NCBI RefSeq assembly: GCF_040939455.1
Contig: NC_134104.1
Location: 142,636,501-142,700,500 of the forward strand
DNA: 64,000 bases
Origin: Microcebus murinus
Taxonomy: Eukaryota > Chordata > Mammalia > Primates > Cheirogaleidae
Direction of reading: 5' to 3'
Positions 11,421 through 23,959 of this stretch are shown piece after piece. Within the stretch, counting starts at the first letter, position 1. Each line of letters begins with the position of its first letter. Both the position numbers and the translations under genes were made by a program. Under the pieces are notes generated by a model. The model did not search any database and was not told the origin of the DNA. It saw only the letters and a program-made list of their open reading frames with translations.

Positions 11421-12125
11421 TTCCCTTCTGCTGTCTTGAAAGCTATATTGGCATAGAGTTGGATATTTTCCCTTCCTCCAGGTCAGGTAGCTCTAGTAAA
11501 ACTCCCTTAGAATAAGCCCTTGTAAAATAGTTTCTCTTGAAGGCAGGCCTTATTAAGAAAAACAGAAAATCTGGATGCATTTAAAATGGTTACTTTCTCT
11601 TCCCCCTGCTGGAAGCATATACAGGGTTTTCTCGTATCATTACTGTGAGAATCCGATAGGCTCCTGGAGATAAAACTAATGAGAGTGTCACCCTCCCCTC
11701 CCCACAAGGCTAAGCCTGAAGGAGGGTTTTTAAGTAATGGGGTGAGTTAATGGAAAAGTACGGTGGACTTTAGAAGGAAGGTTGATCAATGGGACGTGTC
11801 CAGTACATTGAGTTATTCCTGAGTTTGCAAATGTTTGTCTCTGTGGTTAGGCCATCTGTGTTGCTGATTGGCACTAATGAGCACCCTTGGATGTCAGGCC
11901 AGGGAATAGGGACACTGTCTTCCTCTTGACTACATTTCAAAGGGATGGCTCCCAGGTACTTGCCAAAAACAATCTTATTTGTAAAACTGGCCAGAGGCTT
12001 TTAAAAAATATTTACATCTCAAAGAGATAGAAAAAGAAATTACAATTGCATGTGGTCTAAAGTAGAACTCTAAGGAAAGGAGGTCAGTAACCTAGGAAGA
12101 ACCTGTCTAGAATCTGGTCAAGCTG
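11421..12125. other. Unassigned; may include L1 5' UTR remnant
   Basis: No gene is seen. The first 300 bases could be the far 5' end of the preceding L1M element, but I cannot fix the border. The minus-strand frame at 11507-11707 has no motif. Confidence 0.35.
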
Positions 12126-12340
12126 AGGAAATGGTTAAGGCCGTCTGGGTCACCATGATATCTTACTCAGATTATTACAGTAGTTTCTTTGCTTCTGCCC
12201 TAACTAAATGACTCTGTTACATATAATAAAATTATAATTCTTCCTCTTTTAAAAATCACTCGACAGCTTATATTTCACTCAGAATAAAAACCAAAGTCAC
12301 TACAATGTCCATCTAGTTAGTTCATAATCTGAAGCATATC
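12126..12340 (+). repeat. Ancient L2-class repeat (tentative)
   Basis: The text GTCTGGGTCACCATGATATC ... CAGATTATTACAGTAGTTTC ... CTTCTGCCCTAAC and the later ACTCAGAATAAAAACCAAAGTC match a common ancient mammalian repeat that I associate with L2. The related stretch at 14730-15440 is in the opposite orientation. The class is tentative. Confidence 0.45.
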
Positions 12341-12344
12341 TCAG

Positions 12345-12790
12345 CATAAAATCTCAACAGCATAAAACAACAAATATTTATTTCATTCACAAGCATGTGA
12401 GTCAATTGAAGGATCTTCTGATTTATGCTGAGATTTGTGGGGTAACTCTGCTGATATAGGCAGGGTTCATTTGGGTTGCCTCTGTTCTGCTTCCTGAGTT
12501 ACTCGTCCTCTTTCTAGAACCACTGCACTTGCCCAAGCATCTTCTTCTCATGGCTGTAGCAGAAATGCAGGAGAGCAAGGAAAAAAACATGCGGACTCAA
12601 AGGGTAAGGTTGAAATAGGTATACTGTCATGTCTGCCTCATTCTACCAGGCAAGCAAATCACTTAGTCAAACACAATGTCAAGCAGCGGAGAAAGGAATT
12701 CCATTGCTTTCATGGGAGGTACTGCCAAGGTAAAGGGTGTGAACACAAAGAGGGGTGCAACATCGAGGCCAATAGTGTAATACTCATCCC
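12345..12790 (-). repeat. MLT1-type LTR relic (tentative), antisense
   Basis: GCATAAAACAACAAATATTTATTTC is the antisense of the MLT1-like 3' part (AATAAAT...TGTTGTTTTA). GGCAGGGTTCATTTGGGTTG and GAGAGCAAGGAAAAAAACATGC fit the body. No internal retroviral genes are seen, so this is a solo relic. The family is tentative. Confidence 0.5.
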
Positions 12791-12834
12791 ACTGAATATA
12801 CAATATATTTTGCTAATTTGTTTTGTTTATTTTG

Positions 12835-12960
12835 TGTCTACTTACACTGGAATGAACCATGAGGGATTTTCATTTGCTTTGTATACTGCTCTATCTTCAT
12901 TGTCTAAAACAATGCTTATTATAAGTGCTCAGTAAATATATTTAAATAAATTAGTGTAGA
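12835..12960 (+). repeat. MIR-like 3' end
   Basis: CAATGCTTATTATAAGTGCTCAGTAAATATATTTAAATAAATTAG resembles the MIR 3' consensus (...TAAGCGCTCAATAAATGTT...). The 5' part is too decayed to place. Confidence 0.5.
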
Positions 12961-14729
12961 ATGATTACATTGAATTATGATAAATGGCATTCTGTAAGTA
13001 TGTATGAGTAATAGAAATAAAGAGGAATAGATTAAAGAGAAAGGAATCTTTAATAGATTAAAGAGGAAATTTTGAAAGGAATATCAGAGAAAGCTTAGAT
13101 AAAAGATGGTACATTAACTAAACCTTAAGTAGTAAATATAAGTCCATCCAGAAAATTCGAAGGAATATTATGAAGTGGAAGGTATTGGTCACTGTAATCA
13201 ACTCAAAAGTAAGCTAACTTTACAACTTATATATGCCATTTGGGTGAGGTTTACATTTATACCCACATCGACAGAAACACATGCCTTGTGAATTAGGAAT
13301 GTAGACTTTCCTCTACAATTTGTCAGCTGTTACCCCATGCAGAATCTTCACATTTCTCTCTCTGCCCTAGTGACCACAGGTCAGCATCGGCTCTCCTTAA
13401 CATCTCTTTGAATGGCATCGGTGCTGCTCTCAATGACTGAACTCATCCGGAGAGGTCTGATATATCTGTGAAGAGCGATATTATCCAGGTCCTGAAGCTC
13501 CTCAAGCCACAAGATCTTGAGAAACTAGGACAATGCTGAGTTCCTGGAAGGAGCTGGGCTGCTCAAGTCACCTGTGCCCTGAAGCAGCCCAGCTGTTGTC
13601 CAGTCCCACACAACCTTTCAAAAAGGAGTTCTGTCAGCTCCCAGCCTCTGCCAATCCCACCACAGAAGCTTAAAGACTGGCCAAAACAGAATACAGGTGA
13701 CATCCTTTCAAATTAACTTGTTTAGTTCATTAGCTCATCTCTCTTTTGCAGTTCTTACTTCCAAACCAGAAGGGCCCCCACATTTTTCATTTACAAAAGA
13801 AAATTCTCAATGCACCTCAAAAGATGGAAGGCAGAAAACAGCATAAGGGGTGAGCTTGCCAGATAAAACACAGAACACTCCATTATGAGTCAAATTATTT
13901 CAGATAAATAATAAGCATATATTTTCAGTATAACAATGTTCCATGCTATATTTGTTACATGCATATACTATCAAATTGTTCATGATTTATTGAGAATTTA
14001 AATTTTTTGATGTCTTGTATTTTTATTTGCTAAACCTGGCAACCCCAATAAGGACTTACTAGTTGTTAATCTGAATAGTGTCTTATCCATAGATCAACAG
14101 GCAAAAGTCCTGCTGCATATACTTTTCATCTCTATGAAAATTGCAGGTGATTAAAACCTGTTAGCTTAAGTTTCTAGTTTTGAGAATCAAATAGAGATTT
14201 ATAGGTCTGTGCAAAATGAACTAAGGTTCTGAAACAGTGGGAGATTCAGGGAAGAAACTGACAGTCTAATTGATGGTTGAGAAAAATGATTTTGGGCACA
14301 GAAATTTGGGCTATTTAAATCTATAGATGAAGACAAAAAAAAAAAAAAAAACACAAAATCAGTGGAACCAAAACAGAATTCAAAGATAGGACACAAGTAG
14401 AGATGGTAATATTGTGAGGTAAGGAGAAACAGCATTCAATAGCAAAGGTTTAAATCTAAAAAGAGAAGAAAGCAAGGGATCCTCCAAAGGGTTGAAAGAG
14501 GTGGATTTGTGAAAGCATTCAGTTTTGGTTAGCCATACTTCCCAAACTTGCTTTAAAACAATTCCACGAACCTTTACTATCTTGCAGGATAGATGTATTC
14601 ATAAGCATCACTGCAGGGAAGTATGAGATTCCAGTGGTCACTGAGAAGCAATGCCATCTTACACAGTCATTTCAGCCTTCGTTGCTCCATTTTAAAAGTA
14701 ATTTCACAAATGCGTATAAACTACCAGCT
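12961..14729. other. Unassigned DNA
   Basis: No gene or clear repeat. The piece at 13370-13690 is richer in GC than its surroundings (CTGGAAGGAGCTGGGCTGCT, CCTGTGCCCTGAAGCAGCCC) but has stop codons in every frame that I scanned. A poly(A) run lies at 14335-14351. Confidence 0.4.
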
Positions 14730-15440
14730 TTCTGGGCTTGGCACTGTTCTACATATTGGGGATATAGCAGGGAATTTTAAAAGTCTCCGCATTTATGGAG
14801 CTTAGAGCTTAATGGGGGAAAAAGAAAATAAATCAACACACAGATATTAGGTCAGATAATGGTAAAAGCTATGAAGAAAATAAAGCATAGAAAGGCTACG
14901 GTGATGAAGAATTTTTTTTTTTAAAGAGACCTGATGCAGTGAGACAGATAGGCAAAGCATTTGAGAAGAGGGGATAAGTACAAAGGACCTGAGGTGGCAG
15001 CATGCTTGGCAGTTCACTAGGAACAGTGAAGAAACCGGTATGATCAAAGCCTGGTGAGCGATAAGGTGAATGGGAAAAGATGAGAGTCAGAGCACATAGT
15101 CAAGCACCTGTGGAGCCTGAAGGGCAAGAGAAGTCTTTGAGATTGCAACCTGAATGTGATGGAAGCTTTTGGATGGTGCAGAGCAGGGAAGATGCAGGCT
15201 TCGACTTTTGTTGTAACCCAGATTAGAGGTAATGGTGGCTTGGAGGAGAGTGGTAATGGTAGAGACTGTAGTGCAAGGTACAATTCTGGATGGATTTGCT
15301 ATGTGTCCTGAGAGAACATGAGGAAATAAAGATGACTTACTCCAAATTTTTAGTCTGAGTAACTGCTTGATTTACTAAAATGGAGAACACTGAGAACAGA
15401 GCAGCTTCTGGACTAGGGGTTGGGAAGACACGAGCTCTGG
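14730..15440 (-). repeat. Ancient L2-class repeat (tentative), antisense
   Basis: GGCACTGTTCTACATATTGGGGATATAGCAGGG, TGGAGCTTAGAGCTTAATGGGG, AGTACAAAGGACCTGAGGTGGCAG and GGTAATGGTGGCTTGGAGGAGAG follow in the order expected for a long ancient mammalian repeat. It seems to be the same family as 12126-12340 and 1480-1700. Its 700-bp length makes the match convincing even though the name is uncertain. Confidence 0.55.
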
Positions 15441-15502
15441 TTTGGATATATAAGATTTGAATGGGTTTTTCCATATATAAGAGAAAGCTAAGTCAATAGT
15501 GA

Positions 15503-15530
15503 CTGACTAATATATATATATATTAGTCAG
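15503..15530. repeat. Perfect 28-bp palindrome
   Basis: Each half reads CTGACTAATATATA, and the second half is its exact reverse complement. It can form a cruciform with no loop mismatch. It has a TA-repeat core, and the non-repetitive ends CTGACTAA/TTAGTCAG also pair. No known function; see findings. Confidence 0.95.
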
Positions 15531-17150
15531 GAGCTGTTAGTTTATAACCTTCTCATGTTTGAAAAGACATCACAAGGCCCCTAATCCAATTCACGTACTT
15601 TGCATATATTGTTTCATAATTTCCCTCACAAGTTTTCTTTTTAAAAACTTCATAAAATAGGGAGCTCTCTAAATCTCAAACGATTCTATTCAATTCTGAA
15701 GTGGGTTAATAATTTGATTTTTAAGAAACTTTTTTATTGAGTCAAACTTTGATTCCCTGAAATATTTATTCATTGATCATTATTCGGTCTTCACAAATCA
15801 CACAGCAAGTCCACGTGAGGAACTTTAGAACACGCAAAGACAATACTTCTGATGTAAAGCTTCTCTGTTCTGCATTAGACACTCTCACTTCTGAGTGATG
15901 CTTCTGTCTGTAATTGGTTCTCTAGCCTCTCTACAGTAGTCCCTCCTTCACAACAGGTTCTCTTTCTGTGGTTTCATCTACCTGCAGGACAGTATTAATA
16001 TAGTAAGATATTTTGAGAGAGAAAGAGAAAGCACATTTACTTAAATTTTGTTGCAATATATTGTTATAATTGATCTATTTTATTATTAGTTGTTGTTAAT
16101 CCCTTACTGTGCTTAATTCATAAATTAAACTTTATCAGGGTATGTATGTATAAGAAAAAAACATAGAACATATAGGGTTTGGTACTATCTGTATCTCAGG
16201 CATCCAGCTGAAAGTCTGGAGATGGGAGGGAACTCCTGTACTACTTCATTCTTCCCCTTATCGATAAGCTAGTAGTTAACTATGCCCCTCGCAAAGCATA
16301 AATCTCAGAATGAGGCAACCACTGCTTTTCTTATTATTTATTCTGAACTGAAAGTAAAATGGACACCCAAGTATTCTGCACAGCTTCACGATCCCTTGTC
16401 TCTTCAAGGAGGACAGGCCTACAAGATTTAAGAGACAATAACAAAAAGAAAGAGCAACTTTTTAATGAATGCAATACATTTTCATTTAATTCGAGAAGTA
16501 TATTTTTAGTTGTTATTGGAAATGAAATTATTTAGGCTACCGATTCTCTGCTAAATGCTGATAAAAATGATTCTACTCCATACAGTTTATAAATGGAGTA
16601 TTCCCCCCCCCCTGCTCTGCCAAACTGTTTTAAAACCTCTGCATATTTTTTTTTATAAGGGTGAATGCAATGAAAGTTTCTCTGTGGAAAAAAAAAATAA
16701 CAATTGTGGATGGTTAATAAAGAATGAAAGTAACATCTTGTGTATAGAAGCAACTATGGCAAGACTTGAAATTCCTATATTTAGCTATCTAAATTAAAAA
16801 ACAAATTATTGTTGTATACTTAAAAGCATTTCTTATAATGTCACAAACAGGGAACACAGTAGATGTTCTGCACTTTGACATCAGTAAAATGCCTCCTAAA
16901 ATGTGTCATGAAATATGACCCAGAAAATTGGTTTAAATTGACTTACAAAAGGACACAGTAGCATGGATTAAAAACTAGCTAAATCATGAGAAAGATTAAT
17001 GATCATTACAACTGTGGCCTCTCTCTTTTTCAAGTCCCAGTGTACATAGTTAACCTTTTTTGTAAGGATGCTTTTATCATTGCAGCCTGCAAATGTAGCA
17101 GTTTAGGAAATACCAGACACACACTAGTGCTCAGATGAGCTCTATGTTGG
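15531..17150. other. Unassigned DNA
   Basis: No gene or clear repeat. A C10 homopolymer lies at 16603-16612. The open frames at 16532-16797 overlap each other in opposite strands and include simple sequence, which argues against coding. Confidence 0.4.
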
Positions 17151-17154
17151 CTTA

Positions 17155-17650
17155 AAGATGACCACAAATTATATAACACTCTTCCCATAAAAATGTAGAA
17201 TTTACGTCCCTTTCCCATAAATATGGGGAGGCTCTGTGACTGCTTTGACCAATAGAATACAGAAATGTCACTGTGATGATTTCCCGGTTCAGGACTAAAA
17301 TCTTCTACTCCTGTCTCACAGAACATGTACTTTTTGCTTGCTCCTTCTGTGATCTCAGCCATTCTACTGTGAGAAACTCAAACAGCAGAGTGAAGACAAA
17401 TGTAGGAGACAAACTAGCTGAGCTCCCAGCTGATAGCAAGGATCAACTGCTGGTCTGTGGGAAAACCAACCAGCCCAATAGTGTCTTTGCATAATGCCAG
17501 CCACAGCCAGCATCTGATGACAATTGCATAATAAATCTCAGACAAGAACACCCAGTGAAGCCTTGCACCCATAGAACTATGAGAAATTATAATAAATTTG
17601 GATTAGGGACTGGGTGGTTGTTAAACAGCAGTAAACAACTACAACAACCC
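17155..17650 (+). repeat. MLT1-type (MaLR) LTR, sense
   Basis: GGCTCTGTGACTGCTTTGACCAATAGAATAC, CTACTGTGAGAAACTCAAACAGCAG, CCAGCATCTGATGACAATTGC and ACTATGAGAAATTATAATAAATTTGG occur in the order of an MLT1 LTR. The AATAAATT is the old polyadenylation signal region. It is a solo LTR without internal genes. The target-site duplication has decayed. Confidence 0.68.
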
Positions 17651-19132
17651 CTTAAATAGATAGAGGCAGATGCGGTATACAAAACCTGAAAATGTAATCC
17701 TTCAGCAAAAGTGGACGTTTTCATTGATTTACATTGAAAAGCCTTTGAGGATGCATATACTGGAAATTGAGATAAAAGTCTTCATAAAATTTAATCCTGA
17801 ACCCTCAAAAATTTTTTCATAAACCTATTTTTAAAAGATTTCCCTTGGAAGCCCTTGGAAATAAAAAGGGAGGTTTGCTGCATCTACTTTATTATATAGT
17901 CTGGCTTAAGACAAATATTTGGTTATATTTTAATAATATATGAAAATGCTAATAAGACTTATTTTATTTTTATTATTTTACTGATGTTAGATGATATTAT
18001 TATACAGATGTCATATTATATTTTTTACTAGGCATACCGAGCTTAAGCTTTATCCAAATTATAAAAAGAGCATTCTAAAACAAGCCATAATTTCTCCTGT
18101 GCCAACACAGTTCAAACAATAACAGTGACACTTATGAAATAGTAGCTAAAACAGGAATGAATGGAGTCTTTTTAGCCTGTAGTGGACACTCAACAACCAC
18201 CTGTTAATTAACTGACTGATGGACTGGCCCATGTGTATGAAGCTCCATGTCACAAAGACAGACCACTTTGTACATCTTGGTTATATTCTGCATGCAAAGA
18301 AATGTTTCAGGCCACAAAGCAAACACATTTATATAAATCAACACCTGTAGGGCTTTTTAAGTCCTTACATCATCAATCTTTAATTCTCCAACAGTTTGTG
18401 TCATAGTATTAAACATTGCAGTACAATCTGGGTCTGGATTTTAGACATGATAATGGATTCAAAACTATCTCCAATTCTTTAAAGAGAGAAAGGAGAGAAA
18501 GAGAAAGAAGAGAAAGAGAGAGATATGAGTTAAACTTGCTATTTTCCATATTTTCTGTAGCAAATATACACGGGAATTATAATGCTGACACTCAAGTATC
18601 TCATAATGCTTTAAGAATGAATTTAGATTTTCTTTTTGCAAAATCTTTCACTTAAAAAAAAATAATTGGGAAGAACAACCAGACACTTCAAACAGTGTGA
18701 ACTTTGAAATTGCCACCTTCATTTGAAAAAAAATCTTTCTTTTTCTCCCTCCATTCTAGAACTGTGATCAGCTAACGCAATTCATCACTGGCTCTGACTG
18801 GGACTCACGCCAACACTACAAATTGTCACTTTATCAAGACTCTTTACCCTCTTTGTATATGTTCCACTTTGCTTAAACAGGATGAGTTTGAAAGAAAAGA
18901 GCGGGTTTGTACACAAAGTCAGCCTGGTGAGAAGAATGAGGAAAGGAGTAACGTGAAAATGTCAAAAAATGATACTTTCTTGGCATTCCCTACCTTTTGG
19001 TATGTGTGAGAGATCTTTTTAATATTTTCACCAAAGGGGACTCAAACAAATTGAGATGAGATAAAGAATTTTTCCTATATCCCAAAATGTACTTGAATCA
19101 GAGGAAAAATAAAACACACTGTTCCTGGTTAT
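17651..19132. other. Unassigned DNA with a GA-rich simple repeat
   Basis: No gene. At 18482-18525 there is a purine repeat (AGAGAAAGGAGAGAAAGAG...). It creates a chance open frame of Arg-Glu repeats at 18416-18655, which I reject as coding. The rest is AT-rich and unassigned. Confidence 0.45.
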
Positions 19133-19141
19133 TGTAGGTCC

Positions 19142-19270
19142 TTTTTTTTTTTTAGCGTGTTATGGGGGTACAAGTGTTAAGGTTACATTTATTGCCCATG
19201 CTCCCCCCTCTTGAGTAAGAGCTTCAAACGTGTCCATCTCCCAAATGTTGCACATCTTACTCGTTGTGGC
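19142..19270 (-). mobile_element. Very short 5'-truncated lemur L1 tail with TSD
   Basis: Only the last ~115 bases of an L1 plus poly(A) were inserted. The T-run at 19142-19153 is the poly(A) in antisense, and TGTTATGGGGGTACAAGTGTTAAGG matches the L1 tail at 25418. The target-site duplication TGTAGGTCCTTTTT is exact at 19133-19146 and 19271-19284, the first copy merging into the T-run. This fits target-primed reverse transcription by an L1 of the lemur lineage. Confidence 0.88.
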
Positions 19271-19334
19271 TGTAGGTCCTTTTTGCCCTAAGTTGTTTTT
19301 TCAGTCACTGCTTGTATTGAACCTTGGAATACAC

Positions 19335-19337
19335 TGT

Positions 19338-19379
<42 letters not shown>
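19335..19379. repeat. (TG)n microsatellite
   Basis: About 20 TG units with one TATG break near the left end. Likely polymorphic in length. It produces a chance Val-Cys open frame at 19230-19418. Confidence 0.95.
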
Positions 19380-19659
19380 TATATATGTAAGCATTCTTTA
19401 AACAACATCAATCCTTAAGTTTCAAAGTAGATGGCAAGATTGCAGAAGAGTGCCTCGTTGAGAGACATTTGGCAACAGACTTTGTTCATGCTTTATCTGT
19501 TAGATGGTAGACTTGACTATTTTGGAAAGTTTCCCTAACTCTCTGCAGGATGTCGTATCACAGAGATTATGAGCCTTAGTAAGGCAAAAATGAATCTGCA
19601 AAAATGAGACATTACATAGAGATCTACTAAATTTCAAGGTTAAAGAAATGTTTCTTGAG

Positions 19660-21060
19660 ACTTCAGACTTGAAAAGCAAAACATCAACTTTAGACCCAAA
19701 AATTTCACTGGTGAATTTTATCAAACATTTAAATCATCAATGTCATACAAACATTTTAGTGAAGAAAAAAAAGGAAATACTGACCAGTTTGTTTCAAGGG
19801 GGCAACATAACCTTGATATAATCATGTAATAAGTAATTACGATAAAGGAAAATTACAATCCAATTCTCTCATAAACAGAGATATAAAAAAATTAAATAAA
19901 ACCTGAAAAAATAGAAAATTGAATCTAGAGATACATAAAGTGGATACTACAATTTATTTTAGAAATAACATTAATAAAGGAAAAAGACCTAAGTAGGTGG
20001 AAAGATATATTGTGCTCATAGGTTGGATATCAAGATTTTTAAGAGAAATATATTCTTCAATGCCATTTATGCATTTATTGCAACTACAATTAAAGTACTA
20101 GCTTTTTTCGCTTCCCTGAGGACAGTGACTGACTTATTCTAAAATTTACATAGAAATTAAAAGGGACAAAAAAAACAAGAAAATCTTGAAGGAGAAAACA
20201 AGCTTGAGGTATTATCAAAAGTTAATATAATATTAAATCTGCAGTGCTTTATCACAATAAGGACAAACATAAACCAATGGAACAGAATATAGACTTGAGA
20301 AATGAAATCATACAGACATGGAACAGAACTCAGAGTTGTGCAACAGATCTCTACATGTATGTCACTGGATTGATGATAAAGATAACATTGAAGTTTGAAG
20401 GGCAAGTGAAATCTTTAAATAAAAGTTCTTGTGTCTTGCATATCAATATGAAAAAATTCAATCTTGACCCCAACTCACACAATTTAGAAAAATCAACACC
20501 AGTTGATTGTAGATCAAACTATGAAAAGTAAAACAAAGTTTTTATAAGTTAATATAGAAAAAAATCATCATAAACTTGAGGTAGGCAAGGATTCCTTAAT
20601 CAGAACACAGAAGTGCTAATTATAAAGGATAAAGCGATAAAGGATATTACACCAAAATTTTGAATTTCTATCCATCAAAAGATGTCATCAAGTGAAAAGG
20701 CAATACATAAATTGGGAGAATATAGCAATACATACATCATATACATTCACACACACACATGCACAAACAAAACTTGTATCCAGAAAGTATTTTTAAATTG
20801 AATAGGCCCGTAAGAAAAAAAGACTGATTAAAAAATAGAACAGATATTTGAAAATCAAAAAGAATAACAAAATGGTTAACAAACATATAATAAGGTACTC
20901 AAGATTTTAAGTCATCAGGGAAATAACAAATTAAAACCTAAATGAGATACTACTATACATCCACTGGAATGACAAAAAACATATTGACTTTAACAAGTAG
21001 TCAAGCAAAGGTCTGACTCATAAACTATTGGTGGAAATGGAATTATTTTTTACCACTCTG
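19660..21060 (+). repeat. Old L1 ORF2 relic, sense
   Basis: ATTTCACTGGTGAATTTTATCAAACATTTAAA at about 19703-19735 matches the reverse-transcriptase part of L1 ORF2. Later blocks include AAACCAATGGAACAGAATATAGA (about 20270) and AAATGAGATACTACTATACATCC (about 20940). All reading frames are broken by many indels. It is the only long L1 in the window on the plus strand. Confidence 0.8.
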
Positions 21061-22325
21061 GTCAAAATGGAATTTGTTGAAGCAAAGTGTTGCCTTAAAC
21101 TCTGCTGTCTCAGTATATTGGCTTCCTCTTGGGCAGTGGGCAAATGAACCTGGTTGGGCAGCAACAGATTTTCTAGGGAACTATATCACCTTAAGGGAAG
21201 ACATCTATATTTAAAGTCAAGTAATTCCTTCATTTTCTTTTTTTTCTGATAAAAACCAGAAAATTAAATCTATACTTGTCATTTAAGTGATTTTGGTAGT
21301 ATGATCTAATTTTAATAAAACATTTCCATATCTCCATTTATCTATTTATATATGCTTTGAAAGATGACTGAAATCGTATTCACCAAATGTTAATAAAGGT
21401 TATTCCTGAGTGATTGAATCCGAAATGATGTTTTTAACCTTCATATTTGTCCATCTATGCATTGTTGAAATTCTTTATAAATAGCATAGTCATTTTTTAC
21501 TGAAAATAATAGAATATTATTTTTAAAAGTAGATGTACACATACAAGATATTAAATTTGTGTTATTTTAACTATATTGGTTCTGGGGGCTATTGTAATGT
21601 TTTTATATTTTTTAACATTTTTACCTTTCATTAAAGAAAAAAAAGAAGAGACTAAAGTAGCAGAATTTCTTCCTGCCAACATGAACTGCATAGTGACAGG
21701 AGTGACCATCTCTTGAATATATTAGAAAGGGATCCAAACAAGGGATCCAAACAAAATTGATTTTGTTTAAGTTGCAAAGAAAGTGAATTTATTGAATGGC
21801 TCTAAGTTGACTCACAGAGAAGCAGCTCAGAAACAAACAAATGAAGCGAATGCACATCCAGGATTGCAGTTGTTGTCACCACTGGACATTAACAGGCAAG
21901 CTCTCTGACTGTGGCACCCTGAGGCTCACCATTTGTGTTTTCAGCCACACCACAGTCATAATCTCTGACTGGCCTGCACCTTTGGGTCACCCTCCCAAGG
22001 TTCAAATTCACAAACAGAGCATACAGATAGTTGAGTTTGAGTTTTATGCCCTGGCCTTAGATGCAATGGGATGCGGAGTGGAACTATCTTGCTACCCCTT
22101 CCCCACGCCTATTTTGGTATTTCTCACACATAAGAAAAGTGTTCAAATGTCAGGCCCTGAAACCTGGATCTGAAAAAGACAAAATGCCAACTATCCCAGG
22201 CCTTTTCAAATTTAATGAGCAGAGGGGTGACCTGGGGATCTTGTTACCATGCACATTCAGAGGAGCTTACATATCTAACAAACTCTTATGTGATGCTGAT
22301 TACATTGGATCACACTGACATCAAG
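21061..22325. other. Unassigned DNA
   Basis: No gene or clear repeat. The overlapping plus-strand frames at 21841-22173 and 22061-22318 have no recognisable motif and no splice-site context that I would trust. Confidence 0.4.
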
Positions 22326-22475
22326 ACCCAACACTGCTCTGTCTGCTTCATGGTACTTAGCACATTCCACCTCCTTAAGGGATAATGTGATTCCCTTTGT
22401 TCCCAGCACCCAGCACAGTAACTGGAAAAGTAGGTGCTCAAACATTGCCGAACAATTGATTGAATGCCTGACTGA
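22326..22475 (+). repeat. MIR/L2 3'-end-like relic
   Basis: CTTCATGGTACTTAGCACATTCC ... CCCAGCACCCAGCACAGTAACTGGAAAAGTAGGTGCTCAAACATTG ... TTGATTGAATG matches the shared MIR/L2 3' tail pattern (AGCACAGTGCCTGGCACATAGTAGGTGCTCAATAAATGTTTGTTGAATG). Confidence 0.65.
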
Positions 22476-23955
22476 TGGAATCAATGAATACCAATCTTTA
22501 GGGCCCATGTCAAATTTTACTTTCCCTATAAAATGTCCTTTTAGCTCTGTAAGAATTTCTGAGTCATGAGTAATATCTTCTTCTTCCAATTCCTATGGTA
22601 CCTATATTTCGACTATATGGCCATCAATAAATTATCATATTTCATGGGAAAATACTTTGCTCCTTAACTAAAGGTAAAATGTCATATAGCAAGTAGCTGG
22701 GACTCAAAAACTTGCCCCTACTGAGTTATGGTAGACTATGTTTATAACCATACTCTTTAGAACTTCTGTGGAGTCCTGATTAAATTACTTAATCTTCAAG
22801 TCAGGTAGGACAGTAATGAATTATGTCAACTAATGATCTGATATTCTATTTTAGTAAATATTCAGTCTTTAATACTATTCATCTTTTCTTAATGAGGTGC
22901 AAACGAACTGTACAAGTGTCTTCTTTGCACCTCCCAATTCTCTTTACCCTGGCTCCCCTTCTTAACAGCATGTAACAGACAGTTAATTGATCAATGTGTG
23001 AAAGTATTCAGAAGGAGGAAGACAAGTAACAAGCCTTGATTATTTTCAACATCATAGTCATTAGAATTTTTGTTTCACAGTTACATAGCATGTTTTATAT
23101 TCGGATTTACTGGAAATTATAATCTATCCTCTAAGTATCTTATTTTAAATAAAATTCTACTAATTTTAGGACCCTTAAGCTTATTTGATATATAAATTTT
23201 TCAATTTCCTCTCTCCCAAAATGCTTTTTTATATAGTTCCCAATCACTCTTTAAAAAGTGGTTATTCCCCCCCCCCCATAACCAACCCCTTCTGGTTTTC
23301 CTAAATTCTTTTATTATCTCTTCATTCTCTTTTAGTGACCATAACTAACTAATCAAACCAAATGTTTCATATTTTCCAAAAACTTTCTCAATGTTATATT
23401 CAAATGCTGATCTTTCACCTTTATGCTGCCTGCCAATTTGATTGATTTATCTTCACTGTGTATCATCAAAACCTTCCCCAAAATCAGTTTCCTGACCAAT
23501 AATCTCCTGGCTTTAGTTCTTACTAATGATTCGTCTTCTGATCTCTGTCTTCTCCTTCTTATCCCTCCCACAAGAACTGATCATTCTCCAGGGTGCTGAC
23601 CCTTACGTATGACAACTTGTGAACTTGACATTTACTTCGGAAAACTTTAATTGTTCTCTACTACCAAAAGAATAAATTAAAAACTCCTTAGTTTTAAATT
23701 TAATATTTCCATATTCTAGCCATATAGTCTCTATCTTGCCTTTTAGTATTAATCTTTCCTTAAACTAAAGTTATCTCTCTCCCACCATCCATTCTGCACT
23801 TTTTGAAAGTTGAATCATTATTCAATCCTCAATACTAATGCTCTCTCTCTCTTAAAGTATCTCCCAGTTACATTAATAGAAATTAAAACAAATTGAAACT
23901 TCATTTCTTTGTCCTCCCAATTTTTTTTTTTCACTTTTCCTGTTATTCTGTTGGG
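22476..23955. other. Unassigned DNA, L2 trace possible
   Basis: No gene. A C11 run lies at 23267-23277. About 23640-23790 (AATAAATTAAAAACTCCTTAG ... CATATTCTAGCCATATAGTC) could be an L2 fragment in sense, with low certainty. The rest is pyrimidine-rich and unassigned. Confidence 0.35.
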
Positions 23956-23959
23956 TTGC

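Noticed and set aside
13370..13690. Possible processed pseudogene in a GC-richer patch
   Set aside because: Stops in every frame scanned, no poly(A), no flanking duplication and no protein text that I recognise.
18416..18655. Arg-Glu repeat protein
   Set aside because: Made by a GA-rich simple repeat; no similarity outside it.
19230..19418. Hydrophobic peptide with Val-Cys repeats
   Set aside because: Encoded by an L1 tail and the (TG)n microsatellite.
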